Notes: generated by a model not told the origin, from the letters alone. A DNA stretch of 64,000 nt from VFKI01 sp964647825 (GCA_964647825.1 CAZYJL010000002.1:180800-244799); one strand, 5' to 3'. Counted from the first letter of the stretch, positions 53,640 to 63,662 are shown. A program made the numbers and translations.

Positions 53640-54140
53640 GTGCAAACAAAACAATCTATTATTGAGACACCGATTGGTAAACTTTTATTATCCGTAATGG
53701 ATCAAACCATTACTCGCCTTGAATTTCTCTCTGAAACAACCCCTTCTTTACACTGCAAACAAAATCATTCAAATACAACACACCCACTATTAACTGAAGC
53801 ACACAACCAACTTAACCACTGGTTTATTGATCCAACGTATTCGTTTACTGTTCCTATTTTCCCCATTGGAACGCCATTTCAACAAAAAATCTGGGCAGCA
53901 TTACGCACTATTCCATGTGGCAAGACGCTCACTTACCAACAAGTCGCAGAAGATCTTCAAACCAGTCCACGTGTGATTGGAAATGCCTGCCGACGAAACC
54001 CTTTGCCTATTTTTATCCCCTGCCATCGAGTTGTCGCGAAGCAACATTTAGGTGGTTATGCTGGCAAAACAGAAGGCAACATGATGCAAATCAAAAAATG
54101 GTTAATCACACACGAAACTTGCAAAATTAAAAAAGAATAA
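53640..54140 (+). CDS. ogt: Methylated-DNA-[protein]-cysteine S-methyltransferase
   Basis: 166 residues from a GTG. Removes alkyl groups from O6-guanine by transfer to its own Cys. FQQKIWAALRTIPCGKTLTYQQVAE, GNACRRNPLPIFIPCHRVV (acceptor Cys in PCHRV) and GGYAGKTEG are all intact. No Ada domain. No clear ribosome site before the GTG. Confidence 0.92.
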   Translation: MQTKQSIIETPIGKLLLSVMDQTITRLEFLSETTPSLHCKQNHSNTTHPLLTEAHNQLNHWFIDPTYSFTVPIFPIGTPFQQKIWAALRTIPCGKTLTYQQVAEDLQTSPRVIGNACRRNPLPIFIPCHRVVAKQHLGGYAGKTEGNMMQIKKWLITHETCKIKKE

Positions 54141-54172
54141 ATATAACAGCTCAACTCAATTTTTATATTTCT

Positions 54173-56116
54173 TTACATGCCACACTGCAAAGCATCTAGT
54201 CTTATCCTATTTCGAAAAGACACAGAATTATTTTCTTTTGACATTAAAGGTAGTAAAGGTACATGACAGTCATACAATCCTAATGACAAACAGACCGTTG
54301 TTGCCATCATTTGTGCTGATGGATAAAGAACACTTGGAACAATTAGTGAATTTTTTTTCTGCACAGACCATAGCATCATCCCAGGTGCCGTATTGCGTGA
54401 CGCCGCTGACGTTTTTGCTAATTGTGTCAATTGCAAAACTTGGCATAAATCTGTATTTGCTGTTGGATTTTGTTGTGGTGAAACAGACACACCCATACTT
54501 AATGGTCCACGATAAGAGAATGAAAAAGCCGCTAATGCCGTGGCTGGATCAAACGACGTGCCCAGATCATATCCCATGATATTGACCATATCAATTTCAC
54601 TAGCAACCGGTGATCGTAATAGCGGTAAAATTAAGCCTGAATTGCCATTGACTGGCTGAGCTGTTTCCCACTGTCCTTCACCATAAGCAGCGTTACCATA
54701 AGTCGTTACCGTTAACCAATAAGGGCGGGGCAATGTAGCACGTAAATTTTGTATAATTGCTTGAAATTCTTTATCAACTTGGCACTGAATTAAACCATTT
54801 GCACCCTTCGCACAAAGCGCATTTAATGGTTGATAATTTACATCCACACCATCCAACCCATAGTCTGCTACAAAATCCGCAATGGCTTGTGGATTCAATA
54901 GATTCCAATTGCCATAACGATTTCCACCCAATGAAACTAAAATTTTTGTTTGAGGGTGAGCTCGATGCAGCCAAGACACTGCAAATTTTAAAACGGTATG
55001 GCTTGGATAATTAAACTGTAAACCTGTCCCATCAATTGCAAAACTTCCTTTTTGATAAACAGCATCTGGTCGCATAAATGCAAGATTGACGACATTGAGA
55101 TAGCTAGGCAAATTCGCAAGCTTTATTTTTGATGCATCATCCGTCGTTGAAGATTCACTCCAGCTTTCAAAGTAACCGACAAAGCGAGGATGCAATGGTG
55201 CTTGATAATGAATTGTCACCGCTGTTGTTCCCGGCACGGTAAATTGTGACGGTATTGCCATAGCAGCAACACCTGGTGACAATGATGTCACTGTATACGT
55301 ATCTGCAGGGAGTGTCAGAGTGCTGTTATTTGAAATGGTCTTATTCACAAATGACCATATTTTACCGATAAGTGTAATAGGTTGCTCAATTTGTGGTGAA
55401 TTAATTAAAGTAAACTTTACTTGCGATGTTGGTACCGATTTATAATCCAATAAAACTGCAGCTGTCGTACCACCTGTAACATTCGTGACGACAGGTAACG
55501 AACGAAAAAATTGCGCACCATTCTCTACTGATGACCCACTCACCGTGTAACTACCCGCAGCGAGCGATGTAAGTTGTAATTTTGCACCCCATGCAACCTG
55601 ATTAGATTGACTAAACCCTGGCCCCGTCACTGCAACAGTTGGTGCTACCAAACCTGTTAAAGGCACCGCAGGCAATGTAATTGTTAAGTTTCCCACTACC
55701 GGTGATGCACCTTCAGCTAGCAACACAAAAGGTGCTGTTGGCTGAGGGTATGCAGGATCTGCATTAAAAATCACCGTCATCGGATTTTTACATTCAGGAT
55801 CAAAAGGTAACGGAGCTGCCACCTGAGAACCACCGACTAACTTCATTCGACCATTGATTGTCGAAACATATTTCCAATTTAGCCAAGGCACACCCCAAAA
55901 ACTATAGGGGGCTGGAGAAGCGTATGTGAAATTTAATTCAAGATTTGTCAGAGGGATAGGTGAACCTGAAATATTACAAATGGATAACGTTTCTATCCAA
56001 CCATTTTGCTTAACACTGACCAACACATTACGTGGTTGTAGGGCTTGCAACTGCTCCGTTGCACCGACAGATAAGGGTATCAGTAGTGCAGCTAACACAG
56101 CAGCAAATTTCTGCAT
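54173..56116 (-). CDS. Secreted GH18 (chitinase-like) protein with an altered active site
   Basis: 647 residues. Signal peptide MQKFAAVLAALLIPLSVGA; a large N-terminal part (about 25-310) of beta-rich modules, the first resembling a cellulose/chitin-binding type (SICNISGSPIPLTNLELNF); then a GH18-like barrel from about 315. GH18 landmarks seen: ILVSLGGNRYGNW, DMVNIMGYDLGTS and MMLWSVQKKN with the base Trp. The catalytic motif DxxDxDxE instead reads DGVDVNYQ, so the proton-donor Glu is Gln and the third Asp is Asn. Concanavalin B, a GH18 lectin, also has Gln at the donor site. Likely a chitin-binding pseudo-enzyme. Divergent from the LPMO gene. Confidence 0.8.
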   Translation of the reverse strand: MQKFAAVLAALLIPLSVGATEQLQALQPRNVLVSVKQNGWIETLSICNISGSPIPLTNLELNFTYASPAPYSFWGVPWLNWKYVSTINGRMKLVGGSQVAAPLPFDPECKNPMTVIFNADPAYPQPTAPFVLLAEGASPVVGNLTITLPAVPLTGLVAPTVAVTGPGFSQSNQVAWGAKLQLTSLAAGSYTVSGSSVENGAQFFRSLPVVTNVTGGTTAAVLLDYKSVPTSQVKFTLINSPQIEQPITLIGKIWSFVNKTISNNSTLTLPADTYTVTSLSPGVAAMAIPSQFTVPGTTAVTIHYQAPLHPRFVGYFESWSESSTTDDASKIKLANLPSYLNVVNLAFMRPDAVYQKGSFAIDGTGLQFNYPSHTVLKFAVSWLHRAHPQTKILVSLGGNRYGNWNLLNPQAIADFVADYGLDGVDVNYQPLNALCAKGANGLIQCQVDKEFQAIIQNLRATLPRPYWLTVTTYGNAAYGEGQWETAQPVNGNSGLILPLLRSPVASEIDMVNIMGYDLGTSFDPATALAAFSFSYRGPLSMGVSVSPQQNPTANTDLCQVLQLTQLAKTSAASRNTAPGMMLWSVQKKNSLIVPSVLYPSAQMMATTVCLSLGLYDCHVPLLPLMSKENNSVSFRNRIRLDALQCGM

Positions 56117-56256
56117 AATGAGAAAATCCTTTTTCTCTATAATAATTTTTAAAACTTTAACACGATTTATAACCCATGGGAAAGACTAGCGAGCCTTAAG
56201 TGATCATGCTAGTTTTATCTTCATTGCCTTCGTGTAAAAAAGGGAATTTATCAATC

Positions 56257-57288
56257 ATGATAAAAAAGCAGCAAGTTATTTCTTGTTTTTCTCTTTTTCT
56301 TTTATTCACATCTCCTTCACTGATCGCACATGGCTCAATGGAAATCCCATTAAGTCGTGTATACAATTGTTATCAAGAAGGCCCAGAAAATTTAAAATCT
56401 GATGCATGTAAGGCTATGATTAATTATGGCGACGGCAAACAAGCTTTATATGACTGGGATATGGTGAACCAAGGCGCTGCCAATGATAATCATAAAGCGG
56501 TCATTCCAGATGGCACACTCTGCGCAGGTGGTCGCGATAAATATGCAGGCTTAAATTTACCTCGTGTCGATTGGTACACCACAACCATTACACCTGACAG
56601 CACTGGAAAATTTAATTTTGTTTGGCGCGCAACAGTACCACACGCTTCAAAATATTTTAAATTTTATTTAACCAAAGATAGTTATGATTTTACAACACCG
56701 CTTAAATGGAGTGACTTAGAAGATCAGCCTTTTTGCACGATCAATTCTGTCACATTATCGAATGGGCGTTACACAATGTCATGTCCATTACCAGCAAAAA
56801 CGGGACGCCGAATTTTATATGTTATTTGGCAACGAAGCGACAGCCCAGAAGCTTTCTATTCCTGTAGTAATATTATTCTCGGCAACACACCCGCACCTAT
56901 TTCTTGGAAACTCATTGATAATTTTAATGCAACCAGTGATGTGCCTGTTAACACAAAAATTAATTTTTGGTTAATGAAAAATTGTGAAGCAATTGGCTCA
57001 TGGACATATCAAGCAGTTGCTAATCAAAACCTTGCCACACAATGGCCTTATTATTTAGCAAGCATCATCAATAAAAATTCTACTATTGTTAATATTGGCG
57101 TATTAAACACAACTACAGGCACAATTACGCCTACCTTAAGCAGCACGGCGAATAAAATTTATATTCGCAATACAGATACAAATCAATACGACTGGATTGT
57201 TGATTTTATTCAGCCTAGTGGAACACCCACATTAGTGCAAAAAATAGGACTGAAAAAATACTGTGTAGAGCATCAACTAAAAAAATAA
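56257..57288 (+). CDS. Secreted AA10 lytic polysaccharide monooxygenase
   Basis: 343 residues from the ATG at 56257. Signal peptide ends SPSLIA, leaving His1 at the mature N-terminus (HGSMEIPLSRVYNC), as the copper His-brace requires; the second brace His lies in WRATVPHASKYFKFY. Cys pairs fit AA10 disulfides. A second module (about 200-343, Asn/Thr-rich) is unidentified, possibly chitin-binding. Would cut chitin or cellulose chains oxidatively. A 140-bp shared promoter region separates it from the divergent GH18 gene; likely a secreted-enzyme pair. Confidence 0.88.
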   Translation: MIKKQQVISCFSLFLLFTSPSLIAHGSMEIPLSRVYNCYQEGPENLKSDACKAMINYGDGKQALYDWDMVNQGAANDNHKAVIPDGTLCAGGRDKYAGLNLPRVDWYTTTITPDSTGKFNFVWRATVPHASKYFKFYLTKDSYDFTTPLKWSDLEDQPFCTINSVTLSNGRYTMSCPLPAKTGRRILYVIWQRSDSPEAFYSCSNIILGNTPAPISWKLIDNFNATSDVPVNTKINFWLMKNCEAIGSWTYQAVANQNLATQWPYYLASIINKNSTIVNIGVLNTTTGTITPTLSSTANKIYIRNTDTNQYDWIVDFIQPSGTPTLVQKIGLKKYCVEHQLKK

Positions 57289-57393
57289 ATGCTTTCACAC
57301 TTATCTTTCTTTTGCTATACCCTGCTTCATACAGGACATCTGATTTGGTACTAGATTTTAATTTAAAAAAATCAGAGAGAAAGGAATAATTAT

Positions 57394-58509
57394 ATGAAAT
57401 TTTTAAATAATGAAAAATTTTCTTATAGACTTTCTCATTTTTTATTTATATTTTTATTAATTTTTTCTTTATCCATCCATGCTAACACGCAAAAAAATCC
57501 TCCAATAAAAAATATAGTTTTTTTTGGCGATAGTCTTACAGACAATGGTAATCTATATCATATGCTTTTGCATATTATTCCAAAGTCACCGCCTTATTTT
57601 GCAGGTCGATTTTCCAATGGTTCTGTTTGGTCTGACCAATTAGCAGAAGATTTTTTAAAAAATTATAGCGTCCATTCAACAGTTTATGCAGTCGGCGGCG
57701 CAACGATCATCCCACATTTACCATCATTTAAATTCGTCTCACCAGATTTATTAAACTTGCAAATATCTCGCTATCTTGAACAAAATATGTTTACTACAAA
57801 AGAAAATACATTATTTTTCATTTGGATGGGCGGGAACGATTATTTGTTTGACGACTATGACAACCCAGATAAACTCACAACGCAAATTATTAAAACATTA
57901 CAACAACAAATTACTCGATTGATAGAAGCGCATGCTAATTATATCGTATTAATTAACCTTCCTGATATGGGGAATATTCCTTTTGCTAAAATCAATAACA
58001 AAGAAGATCGCCTACACGTCTTAAGTATTATGCATAATTCAAAAATTCAAGCTATGACTTTTGAGTTGCAAATGCTATACCCTGCAGCAAAAATCATATT
58101 AATTGATATTTATGCCATTATGCGAAATGTAAAAAGTCATTTAGATTTTTATAATCAAAAATTTCATACACATATCCAAGACGTGACTAATGCTTGTTTT
58201 ACTGGTGGATTTTTTAGAAATAATATTTCGATAGAAAAAGAACAACTTACTGAAAATTTTTTAAAAACTGATTCTTTACTTAGCATGCCCGTAACGCAAC
58301 AATGGATTCGATATTCACCCGTTTTACGTGAAACCTATTTTTTAACAAATCGCTACAAACTGGGTGTTGTGCCATGCAATAAACCTGATGAATATATCTT
58401 CTGGGATGCAATTCATCCTTCACGTGTCGGCCATCAAATGACTGCTACTTTTATAGAAGAGATCATTGAAAAAGACACGACTCTCCACGCTGCACTGGCT
58501 AACAAATAA
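57394..58509 (+). CDS. GDSL-family secreted lipase/acyltransferase, PlaA/PlaC-like
   Basis: 371 residues with a signal sequence (FLFIFLLIFSLSIHA). SGNH blocks: FFGDSLTDNGNLY (nucleophile Ser), YFAGRFSNGSVW with Gly, WMGGNDYLFDDYD with Asn and DAIHPSRVGH with the Asp-His pair. In Legionella such enzymes (PlaA, PlaC) are exported lysophospholipases A or acyltransferases. Ribosome site aaagga. Follows the LPMO gene by 105 bp on the same strand. Confidence 0.85.
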   Translation: MKFLNNEKFSYRLSHFLFIFLLIFSLSIHANTQKNPPIKNIVFFGDSLTDNGNLYHMLLHIIPKSPPYFAGRFSNGSVWSDQLAEDFLKNYSVHSTVYAVGGATIIPHLPSFKFVSPDLLNLQISRYLEQNMFTTKENTLFFIWMGGNDYLFDDYDNPDKLTTQIIKTLQQQITRLIEAHANYIVLINLPDMGNIPFAKINNKEDRLHVLSIMHNSKIQAMTFELQMLYPAAKIILIDIYAIMRNVKSHLDFYNQKFHTHIQDVTNACFTGGFFRNNISIEKEQLTENFLKTDSLLSMPVTQQWIRYSPVLRETYFLTNRYKLGVVPCNKPDEYIFWDAIHPSRVGHQMTATFIEEIIEKDTTLHAALANK

Positions 58510-58606
58510 GCAATTATGCAATTATTTTCAAGAATAGATTGTTTGCATTCTGCGGCTATCCTACCTAAACTTCCCTTTTTTTATTGGATAGATATAAGGA
58601 TCCGTT

Positions 58607-59191
58607 ATGAAACATACATTGTCGACACTCCCTTACGCGCTTGATGCGCTTGAACCCTATTTATCACGCGAAACGCTAGAATATCATTATGGTAAGCACC
58701 ATCAAGCGTATGTCGATAATCTCAATAAACTGATTCCCGGTACGGAATTTGAAACGCTCTCACTTGAAGAAATTATTAAAAAATCCAGTGGCGGCATTTT
58801 TAATAACGCAGCGCAAATTTGGAACCATACCTTTTATTGGCACTGCCTCACACCCATTGCTGCACAAAAAGACATACCTGCCCACTTAGCAACCGCGATA
58901 AAAAATTCTTTTGGTTCTCTTGAAGAATTTAAAAAATTATTTAGTCAAACAGCACTGACTACTTTTGGTTCAGGCTGGGCATGGTTAGTTAAAAAAGCAG
59001 ATGGATCATTGGAAATTATTAGCACCAGCAATGCGGGAACACCACTCACACTCTATAAGACACCATTGTTAACGTGTGATGTCTGGGAACATGCCTATTA
59101 CATTGACTATCGTAATGCACGTGCAAGTTATATCGAAAAATTCTGGGATCTCGTCAACTGGGAATTTGTTGCTACAAATTTTGGAAAATAA
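58607..59191 (+). CDS. sodB: Iron superoxide dismutase
   Basis: 194 residues. Metal ligands in YHYGKHHQAYVDNL (His27), WNHTFYWHC (His), and DVWEHAYYIDYRN (Asp, His). AAQIWNHTFYW and TTFGSGWAWL are typical for the cytosolic Fe form; Mn use cannot be excluded. Ribosome site aagga six bases upstream. Confidence 0.94.
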   Translation: MKHTLSTLPYALDALEPYLSRETLEYHYGKHHQAYVDNLNKLIPGTEFETLSLEEIIKKSSGGIFNNAAQIWNHTFYWHCLTPIAAQKDIPAHLATAIKNSFGSLEEFKKLFSQTALTTFGSGWAWLVKKADGSLEIISTSNAGTPLTLYKTPLLTCDVWEHAYYIDYRNARASYIEKFWDLVNWEFVATNFGK

Positions 59192-59231
59192 ATACTATTT
59201 TTGCAACAGATCAGAGGGAGTATTTTTCAAC

Positions 59232-59284
59232 GACTTGACTGACCGAAATTGCCAAACAGCAAGTTGCATTTTACTGATAAAAAT
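59232..59284 (-). mobile_element. Fragment of an R2 element in reverse orientation
   Basis: GACTTGACTGACCGAAATTG and ACAGCAAGTTGCATTTTACT match the 3' part of R2 read backwards; the rest is missing. It abuts the complete R2 copy starting at 59285. Confidence 0.6.
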
Positions 59285-59468
59285 GTAACAGCTCAGGTAG
59301 GCCGTGTTTTTCTGCATCACTCGGGTCCCGCAGAGACATTGTTTTATCGAAGCAACGCCCTTTCATGATGCATGAGCGCACTTCCATTGGTAAAATGTAG
59401 TCTGCTGTCGGGCGATTGCAGTCAGTCAAGCTAAAAAACACGTCCTAGCCCCCCCTCTGGTATGTTAC
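59285..59468 (+). mobile_element. R2 inverted-repeat element, copy 4 (184 bp)
   Basis: Starts GTAACAGCTCAGGTAGG and ends GGTATGTTAC, with the core TCGGGTCCCGCAGAGACA, the TTTCATGATGCATGA hairpin and GCAGTCAGTCAAGCTAAAAAA. With the fragment before it and the terminator after it, this fills the 59192-59520 gap. Confidence 0.75.
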
Positions 59469-59491
59469 TTTTTTCACAATTATTTTTATAA

Positions 59492-59522
59492 CACCCAGCA
59501 CAGTATCTTTGCCGGGTTTTTT
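59492..59522 (+). terminator. Probable terminator between sodB and recJ
   Basis: ACCCAGCA and TTGCCGGGT pair with one mismatch and are followed by six T's that run into the recJ stop codon. Confidence 0.55.
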
Positions 59523-61263
59523 ATGCTTGTTCCAAATGTTCGACGATCAATTGCACTGTCTGCCGTCCTTGATAATGATTAATATCCATACGATATGCCA
59601 CCTTGACTTCACGCATACGATGATCTGGCCAACAGGTTAAATCCACATTAAATGCAATTGCTGGCAAAACGCGTTCCCCACAACCCAATGTTAATTTTAA
59701 ATGCCGGGTTCCAACAATACGCTGATCTAAAATAGAAAACACACCGTCAAATGTCGGCTCAGGAAATCCCTGCCCCCATGGTCCTGCCATTTTAATCATT
59801 TCTGCAATTGTTAATGTATGCTCTTCAGGTCGCAATGCGCCATCACTGGGAATCACATGTTGCAATTCTTTTTCTGAAATACGCGCAGATAATGCTTCTT
59901 GAAATGCCGCGGAAAACGCATCAAATTGATCACGATGCAACAATAAACCTGCTGCCATTGCATGGCCACCAAACTTTTCAATCATCTGCGGGTAACGCGC
60001 CGCAATATCTGCTAATACATCACGAATATGTACCCCAGGAATAGAGCGGGCAGACCCCTTCAACATGGCACTCTCAGCATTTTCTAAAGCAAATGCAATT
60101 ACCGGACGATATAAACGCTCTTTCATTCTTCCTGCTACAATACCAATCACACCTTGATGCCACGATGGCTCAAATAAACATAACCCTAACGGTAATCCCG
60201 CTGCCCCAGGCAAACAAATTTTATCGACTGCTTGCATCGCCTGCTGCTGCATATCACGCTCAATCACCCGGCGTTCTTGATTCAATTGATTTAAACGTGC
60301 TGCCATTTGCCGCGCTTTTGCTAAATCATCACACAACAAACACTCAATCCCGAGTGACATATCATCCAAACGGCCGGCTGCATTTAAACGCGGCGCAATC
60401 GCAAAACCTAAGTCCGCCGTCACCAAATTCGTTTGCTGACGCTGACTGATTTCAATCAAAGCCGATATACCCGGCACACATCGTCCCGCACGAATACGTT
60501 GCACCCCCTGCTGCACGAGAATACGATTATTTCGATCCAGCGGCACGACATCTGCTACTGTACCGAGCGCCACAATATCAAGTAATTGTGACAAATTTGG
60601 ATCTGGTAAATTTTGCTGATGAAACCAATTTTCTGCGCGTAACTGGTGCCGCAATGCCAGCATCACATAAAAAATGACGCCAACACCTGCAATGTTTTTA
60701 CTTGGAAACAAATCATCGGGTTGATTGGGATTCACAATTGCATGCGCATCCGGCAAAACGCCAGTTGATAAATGATGATCCGTAATCACCACAGTGATAC
60801 CCGCATCACGCGCAAGACGAACACCTGCATGATTCGCAATACCATTATCAACAGTAATAATCATCTCAGGACGAAATACTGTATCTTGCAAAGCAGCTTC
60901 AACCAATCCTGGCGTTAAGCCGTAACCAAATGAAAAACGATTCGGCACTAGGTAGCGCACATGTTGCGCACCAAAACTTTTTAACGCACGTACAGCAACA
61001 GCGGTACCCGTTGCACCATCTGCATCAAAATCGCCCACAACAAGTATTCTTTTTTGTTGCATCACTGCAAACGCCAGCAACTCTGCCGCAACGTGAATAT
61101 CACGAAGAGAGTGCCACGGTAACAAATGTTTTAGTTCATGCTCTAATTCTTCAGAAGAGCGAATACCCCTTGCCGCATAAATACGTTGTAAAAGTGGATG
61201 CAAATGCTCAGCTGTGTTCAGAGACATCTCTAATTCACGTCGAATAATTGTTTTTTTCATCAT
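59521..61263 (-). CDS. recJ: Single-stranded-DNA exonuclease RecJ
   Basis: 580 residues from an ATG at 61263 (a second ATG directly follows). 5'-3' exonuclease in recombination and mismatch repair. DHH domain: VVGDFDADGATGT, VDNGIANH, TDHHLSTG and LGTVADVVPL; DHHA1 domain: GVIGIVAGRMKERLYRPVIAF and KFGGHAMAAGLLL. Full length. The region upstream of the start is AT-rich. Confidence 0.95.
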   Translation of the reverse strand: MMKKTIIRRELEMSLNTAEHLHPLLQRIYAARGIRSSEELEHELKHLLPWHSLRDIHVAAELLAFAVMQQKRILVVGDFDADGATGTAVAVRALKSFGAQHVRYLVPNRFSFGYGLTPGLVEAALQDTVFRPEMIITVDNGIANHAGVRLARDAGITVVITDHHLSTGVLPDAHAIVNPNQPDDLFPSKNIAGVGVIFYVMLALRHQLRAENWFHQQNLPDPNLSQLLDIVALGTVADVVPLDRNNRILVQQGVQRIRAGRCVPGISALIEISQRQQTNLVTADLGFAIAPRLNAAGRLDDMSLGIECLLCDDLAKARQMAARLNQLNQERRVIERDMQQQAMQAVDKICLPGAAGLPLGLCLFEPSWHQGVIGIVAGRMKERLYRPVIAFALENAESAMLKGSARSIPGVHIRDVLADIAARYPQMIEKFGGHAMAAGLLLHRDQFDAFSAAFQEALSARISEKELQHVIPSDGALRPEEHTLTIAEMIKMAGPWGQGFPEPTFDGVFSILDQRIVGTRHLKLTLGCGERVLPAIAFNVDLTCWPDHRMREVKVAYRMDINHYQGRQTVQLIVEHLEQA

Positions 61264-61324
61264 GTAAAAAAATTCCCAATATCGCATTAAAAAAAACAAT
61301 TAACCAAATATAAAAAATAAACCA

Positions 61325-61612
61325 CTAGAGTCTGTTAACAATTTTTTCATTATAATAGTTAGTCGCAATCACACCCCAGACACACGAAACCAACCAAACT
61401 AAAATTAACAAAACAAACAATTTACTTTTTACAATTAATAAAGCAGCTAAAATTAAAATTACGCCACCGACAATAGAAGAATATAAGACCCCCAATGGGC
61501 CAAGAAGTACGCAAAAAATAAGAGAAACTGCGACACTCTTTAATGGTAAATAATGACGCAATATCACTATTTTTTTCTGCAACGCAGAACTATCATCATC
61601 AACCTGATGCAT
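61325..61612 (-). CDS. Small membrane protein of unknown function
   Basis: 95 residues with three hydrophobic segments (about 25-45, 46-62 and 66-85: SVAVSLIFCVLLGPLGVLYS, VGGVILILAALLIV and LFVLLILVWLVSCVWGV) and a short polar N-terminus. No family recognised. It lies upstream of recJ on the same strand and is divergent from the Mth938-like gene. Confidence 0.6.
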   Translation of the reverse strand: MHQVDDDSSALQKKIVILRHYLPLKSVAVSLIFCVLLGPLGVLYSSIVGGVILILAALLIVKSKLFVLLILVWLVSCVWGVIATNYYNEKIVNRL

Positions 61613-61713
61613 AGCAGCTCCATAAACTTTATTAGAATTCCGCCGTACCGTATTATAAAAAATCTAGCATTTCAATCATTGACGAAAGTGGATAATTCTA
61701 AGACACTTGCTGC

Positions 61714-62091
61714 ATGAAGACACCACTCACACTTGACAACAATGCCTCTGATTATCAAATCCGCGCTTTCGCTCCCGGACAGATCCGCATAAATGACGAC
61801 CTTTTCACAAAAAGCATTATTATTGCACCTAGGCAATTAATTTCACCGTGGCGCCCGCAATCCATCAATGAACTCACGACTGAGGATTTAACACTCATTC
61901 TGCCACTCAAACCGACGATTGTATTAATTGGCACCGGTAGTACACTGGTTTTTCCCCCAGAAGAACGTTATGGTGCTCTTATTAACCAACAGATTGGTGT
62001 TGAAATTATGAACACAGCTGCTGCGTGCCGCACATGGAATGCGTTATCCGCAGAAAACCGTCATGTTGTTGCTGCACTGATACTACGATGA
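61714..62091 (+). CDS. Mth938-like domain protein
   Basis: 125 residues, DUF498/DUF598 fold. YQIRAFAPGQIRINDDLFTKSIII at the N-terminus, VLIGTGSTLVFPP and VEIMNTAAACRTWNAL are the family's signature pieces; NDUFAF3, a complex I assembly factor, belongs to the same family. Bacterial function unknown. An R2 repeat lies 10 bp downstream. Confidence 0.8.
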   Translation: MKTPLTLDNNASDYQIRAFAPGQIRINDDLFTKSIIIAPRQLISPWRPQSINELTTEDLTLILPLKPTIVLIGTGSTLVFPPEERYGALINQQIGVEIMNTAAACRTWNALSAENRHVVAALILR

Positions 62092-62101
62092 TATAAAGAC
62101 A

Positions 62102-62279
62102 GTAACCTCAGAAGGGGCGGTTTTTTATTTCGCTGCATAGCAGGGGTCCCACAGAAATAGCAGTTGATCGAAACCGCGTCCTTTCATGATTCATGAAGCG
62201 AATTTTTATAAGTAAAATGCAATCTACTGTTTAGCGATGACGGTCAGCGAAGCAAAAAATCCGCTCCTTCTGAGGTGAC
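62102..62279 (+). mobile_element. R2 inverted-repeat element, copy 5 (178 bp)
   Basis: Starts GTAACCTCAGAAGGGGCGG and ends CCGCTCCTTCTGAGGTGAC, inverted repeats of each other. Core GGGGTCCCACAGAAATAG, then CATGATTCATGAAGCG and GACGGTCAGCGAAGC. Confidence 0.8.
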
Positions 62280-62315
62280 AATAAACACTGTTGCAAAAAG
62301 GACCCACTTAGCACC

Positions 62316-63647
62316 ATGCAAAAAAAGTCATCCGTTTCACTCGCAGCACCATTTATCTGCACACTGGCTGCTCTTTTTTACTTATATGAATTCACTTTAC
62401 AAGTTTCGCCAGGTGTCATGACACACGAATTAATGCGCGATCTTGGGCTGAATGCTGCCAGCCTTGGGCTCGTCTCTGGATTTTATTATTATGCTTATAC
62501 GCCCATGCAAATTCCCGCGGGCCTATTGCATGATCGTTTTGGTCCCCGCATAGTGCTAACGCTTGCCATTCTTGCTTGTAGCCTCGGAGCACTCTTTTTT
62601 GCTGCTAGTCACACCCTCATGGGTGCAGCGCTTGGACGCATCCTCATGGGCGCCGGCTCTGCTTTTTCATTCACTGGGGTATTAGTTTTAATTGCCCGCT
62701 GGTTTCCGCCGATGTACTTCGCTGTATTAGCTGGCATGGTCCAGTTAATGAGCTCAATTGGTGCCATTGGCGGAGAACAACCGCTTGCTGTCGCCATTCA
62801 TCGTTGGGGTTGGCGCAATAGTATGACTGGGCTGGCATGCACGGGTGTACTGCTTGGTATTGCTGTCTGGCTGATTGTAAGAAACTGGCCACCTAACGCA
62901 GAGACAACTCATTTATCCAAAAACAATGAGACACGATCAGGAAAATCTAAAACAAATCATCTCAAAACTGTCTTAAAAAATCCGGGCACGCTTTGGATTG
63001 CCTGTTATTCGTTTTTAATCTGGGCACCCGTCACCGCATTTGCCGGGCTCTGGGGAATTCCTTTTTTAAAGATTGCAAGCCATCTCACTACGGAAAGCGC
63101 TTCACAAGCCTGTGCTGCGATATGGATAGGCATTGGTCTCGGCTCACCCTTAAGTGGTTGGCTCTCAGAAAAACTGCAACTCCGCTCTCCCATATTGACT
63201 GCTTGCAGCTTGCTGGGCTTCACATCATCCATCATGATTCTTTACGATCCACTGTCCTTACCTGCACTTTACTTTTTCTTATTTATCTTAGGACTAGCAG
63301 GCAGCGGTCAATCTCTTGCCTTTTGCGTTGTCAAAGATATTAACCCTGCTACTGCAATTGGTACCGCTATTGGTATTAATAATCTTGCCACAGTCGCGGG
63401 TGGCGCAATTCTTCAACCGCTCATTGGATGGCTATTATGGCTACATTGGGATGGCACTTTATTAAATCATGCACCGACTTACAATGTCGCTAACTACCGC
63501 AGTGCGCTGATACTTGTGCCACTGTGCTATCTTCTAGCGGCAATCATTAGCCACTGGTTAATTAAAGAAACAAAGTGCAGGCAATTAGACTTATTGCTAT
63601 CCGATGAAATAGAAAGTGAACCTACAACTGAAAAAGCTTTTTCTTGA
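62316..63647 (+). CDS. Major facilitator superfamily transporter
   Basis: 443 residues with about 12 spans and a central cytoplasmic loop (about 195-215). LLHDRFGPRIVLTLAIL is the MFS loop 2-3 motif. EFTLQVSPGVMTHELMRDLG near the start and the overall pattern resemble the many MFS carriers in Legionella and Coxiella. Substrate unknown. An aagga site precedes the ATG. Confidence 0.85.
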   Translation: MQKKSSVSLAAPFICTLAALFYLYEFTLQVSPGVMTHELMRDLGLNAASLGLVSGFYYYAYTPMQIPAGLLHDRFGPRIVLTLAILACSLGALFFAASHTLMGAALGRILMGAGSAFSFTGVLVLIARWFPPMYFAVLAGMVQLMSSIGAIGGEQPLAVAIHRWGWRNSMTGLACTGVLLGIAVWLIVRNWPPNAETTHLSKNNETRSGKSKTNHLKTVLKNPGTLWIACYSFLIWAPVTAFAGLWGIPFLKIASHLTTESASQACAAIWIGIGLGSPLSGWLSEKLQLRSPILTACSLLGFTSSIMILYDPLSLPALYFFLFILGLAGSGQSLAFCVVKDINPATAIGTAIGINNLATVAGGAILQPLIGWLLWLHWDGTLLNHAPTYNVANYRSALILVPLCYLLAAIISHWLIKETKCRQLDLLLSDEIESEPTTEKAFS

Positions 63648-63662
63648 TTTCGGACATTTTTT

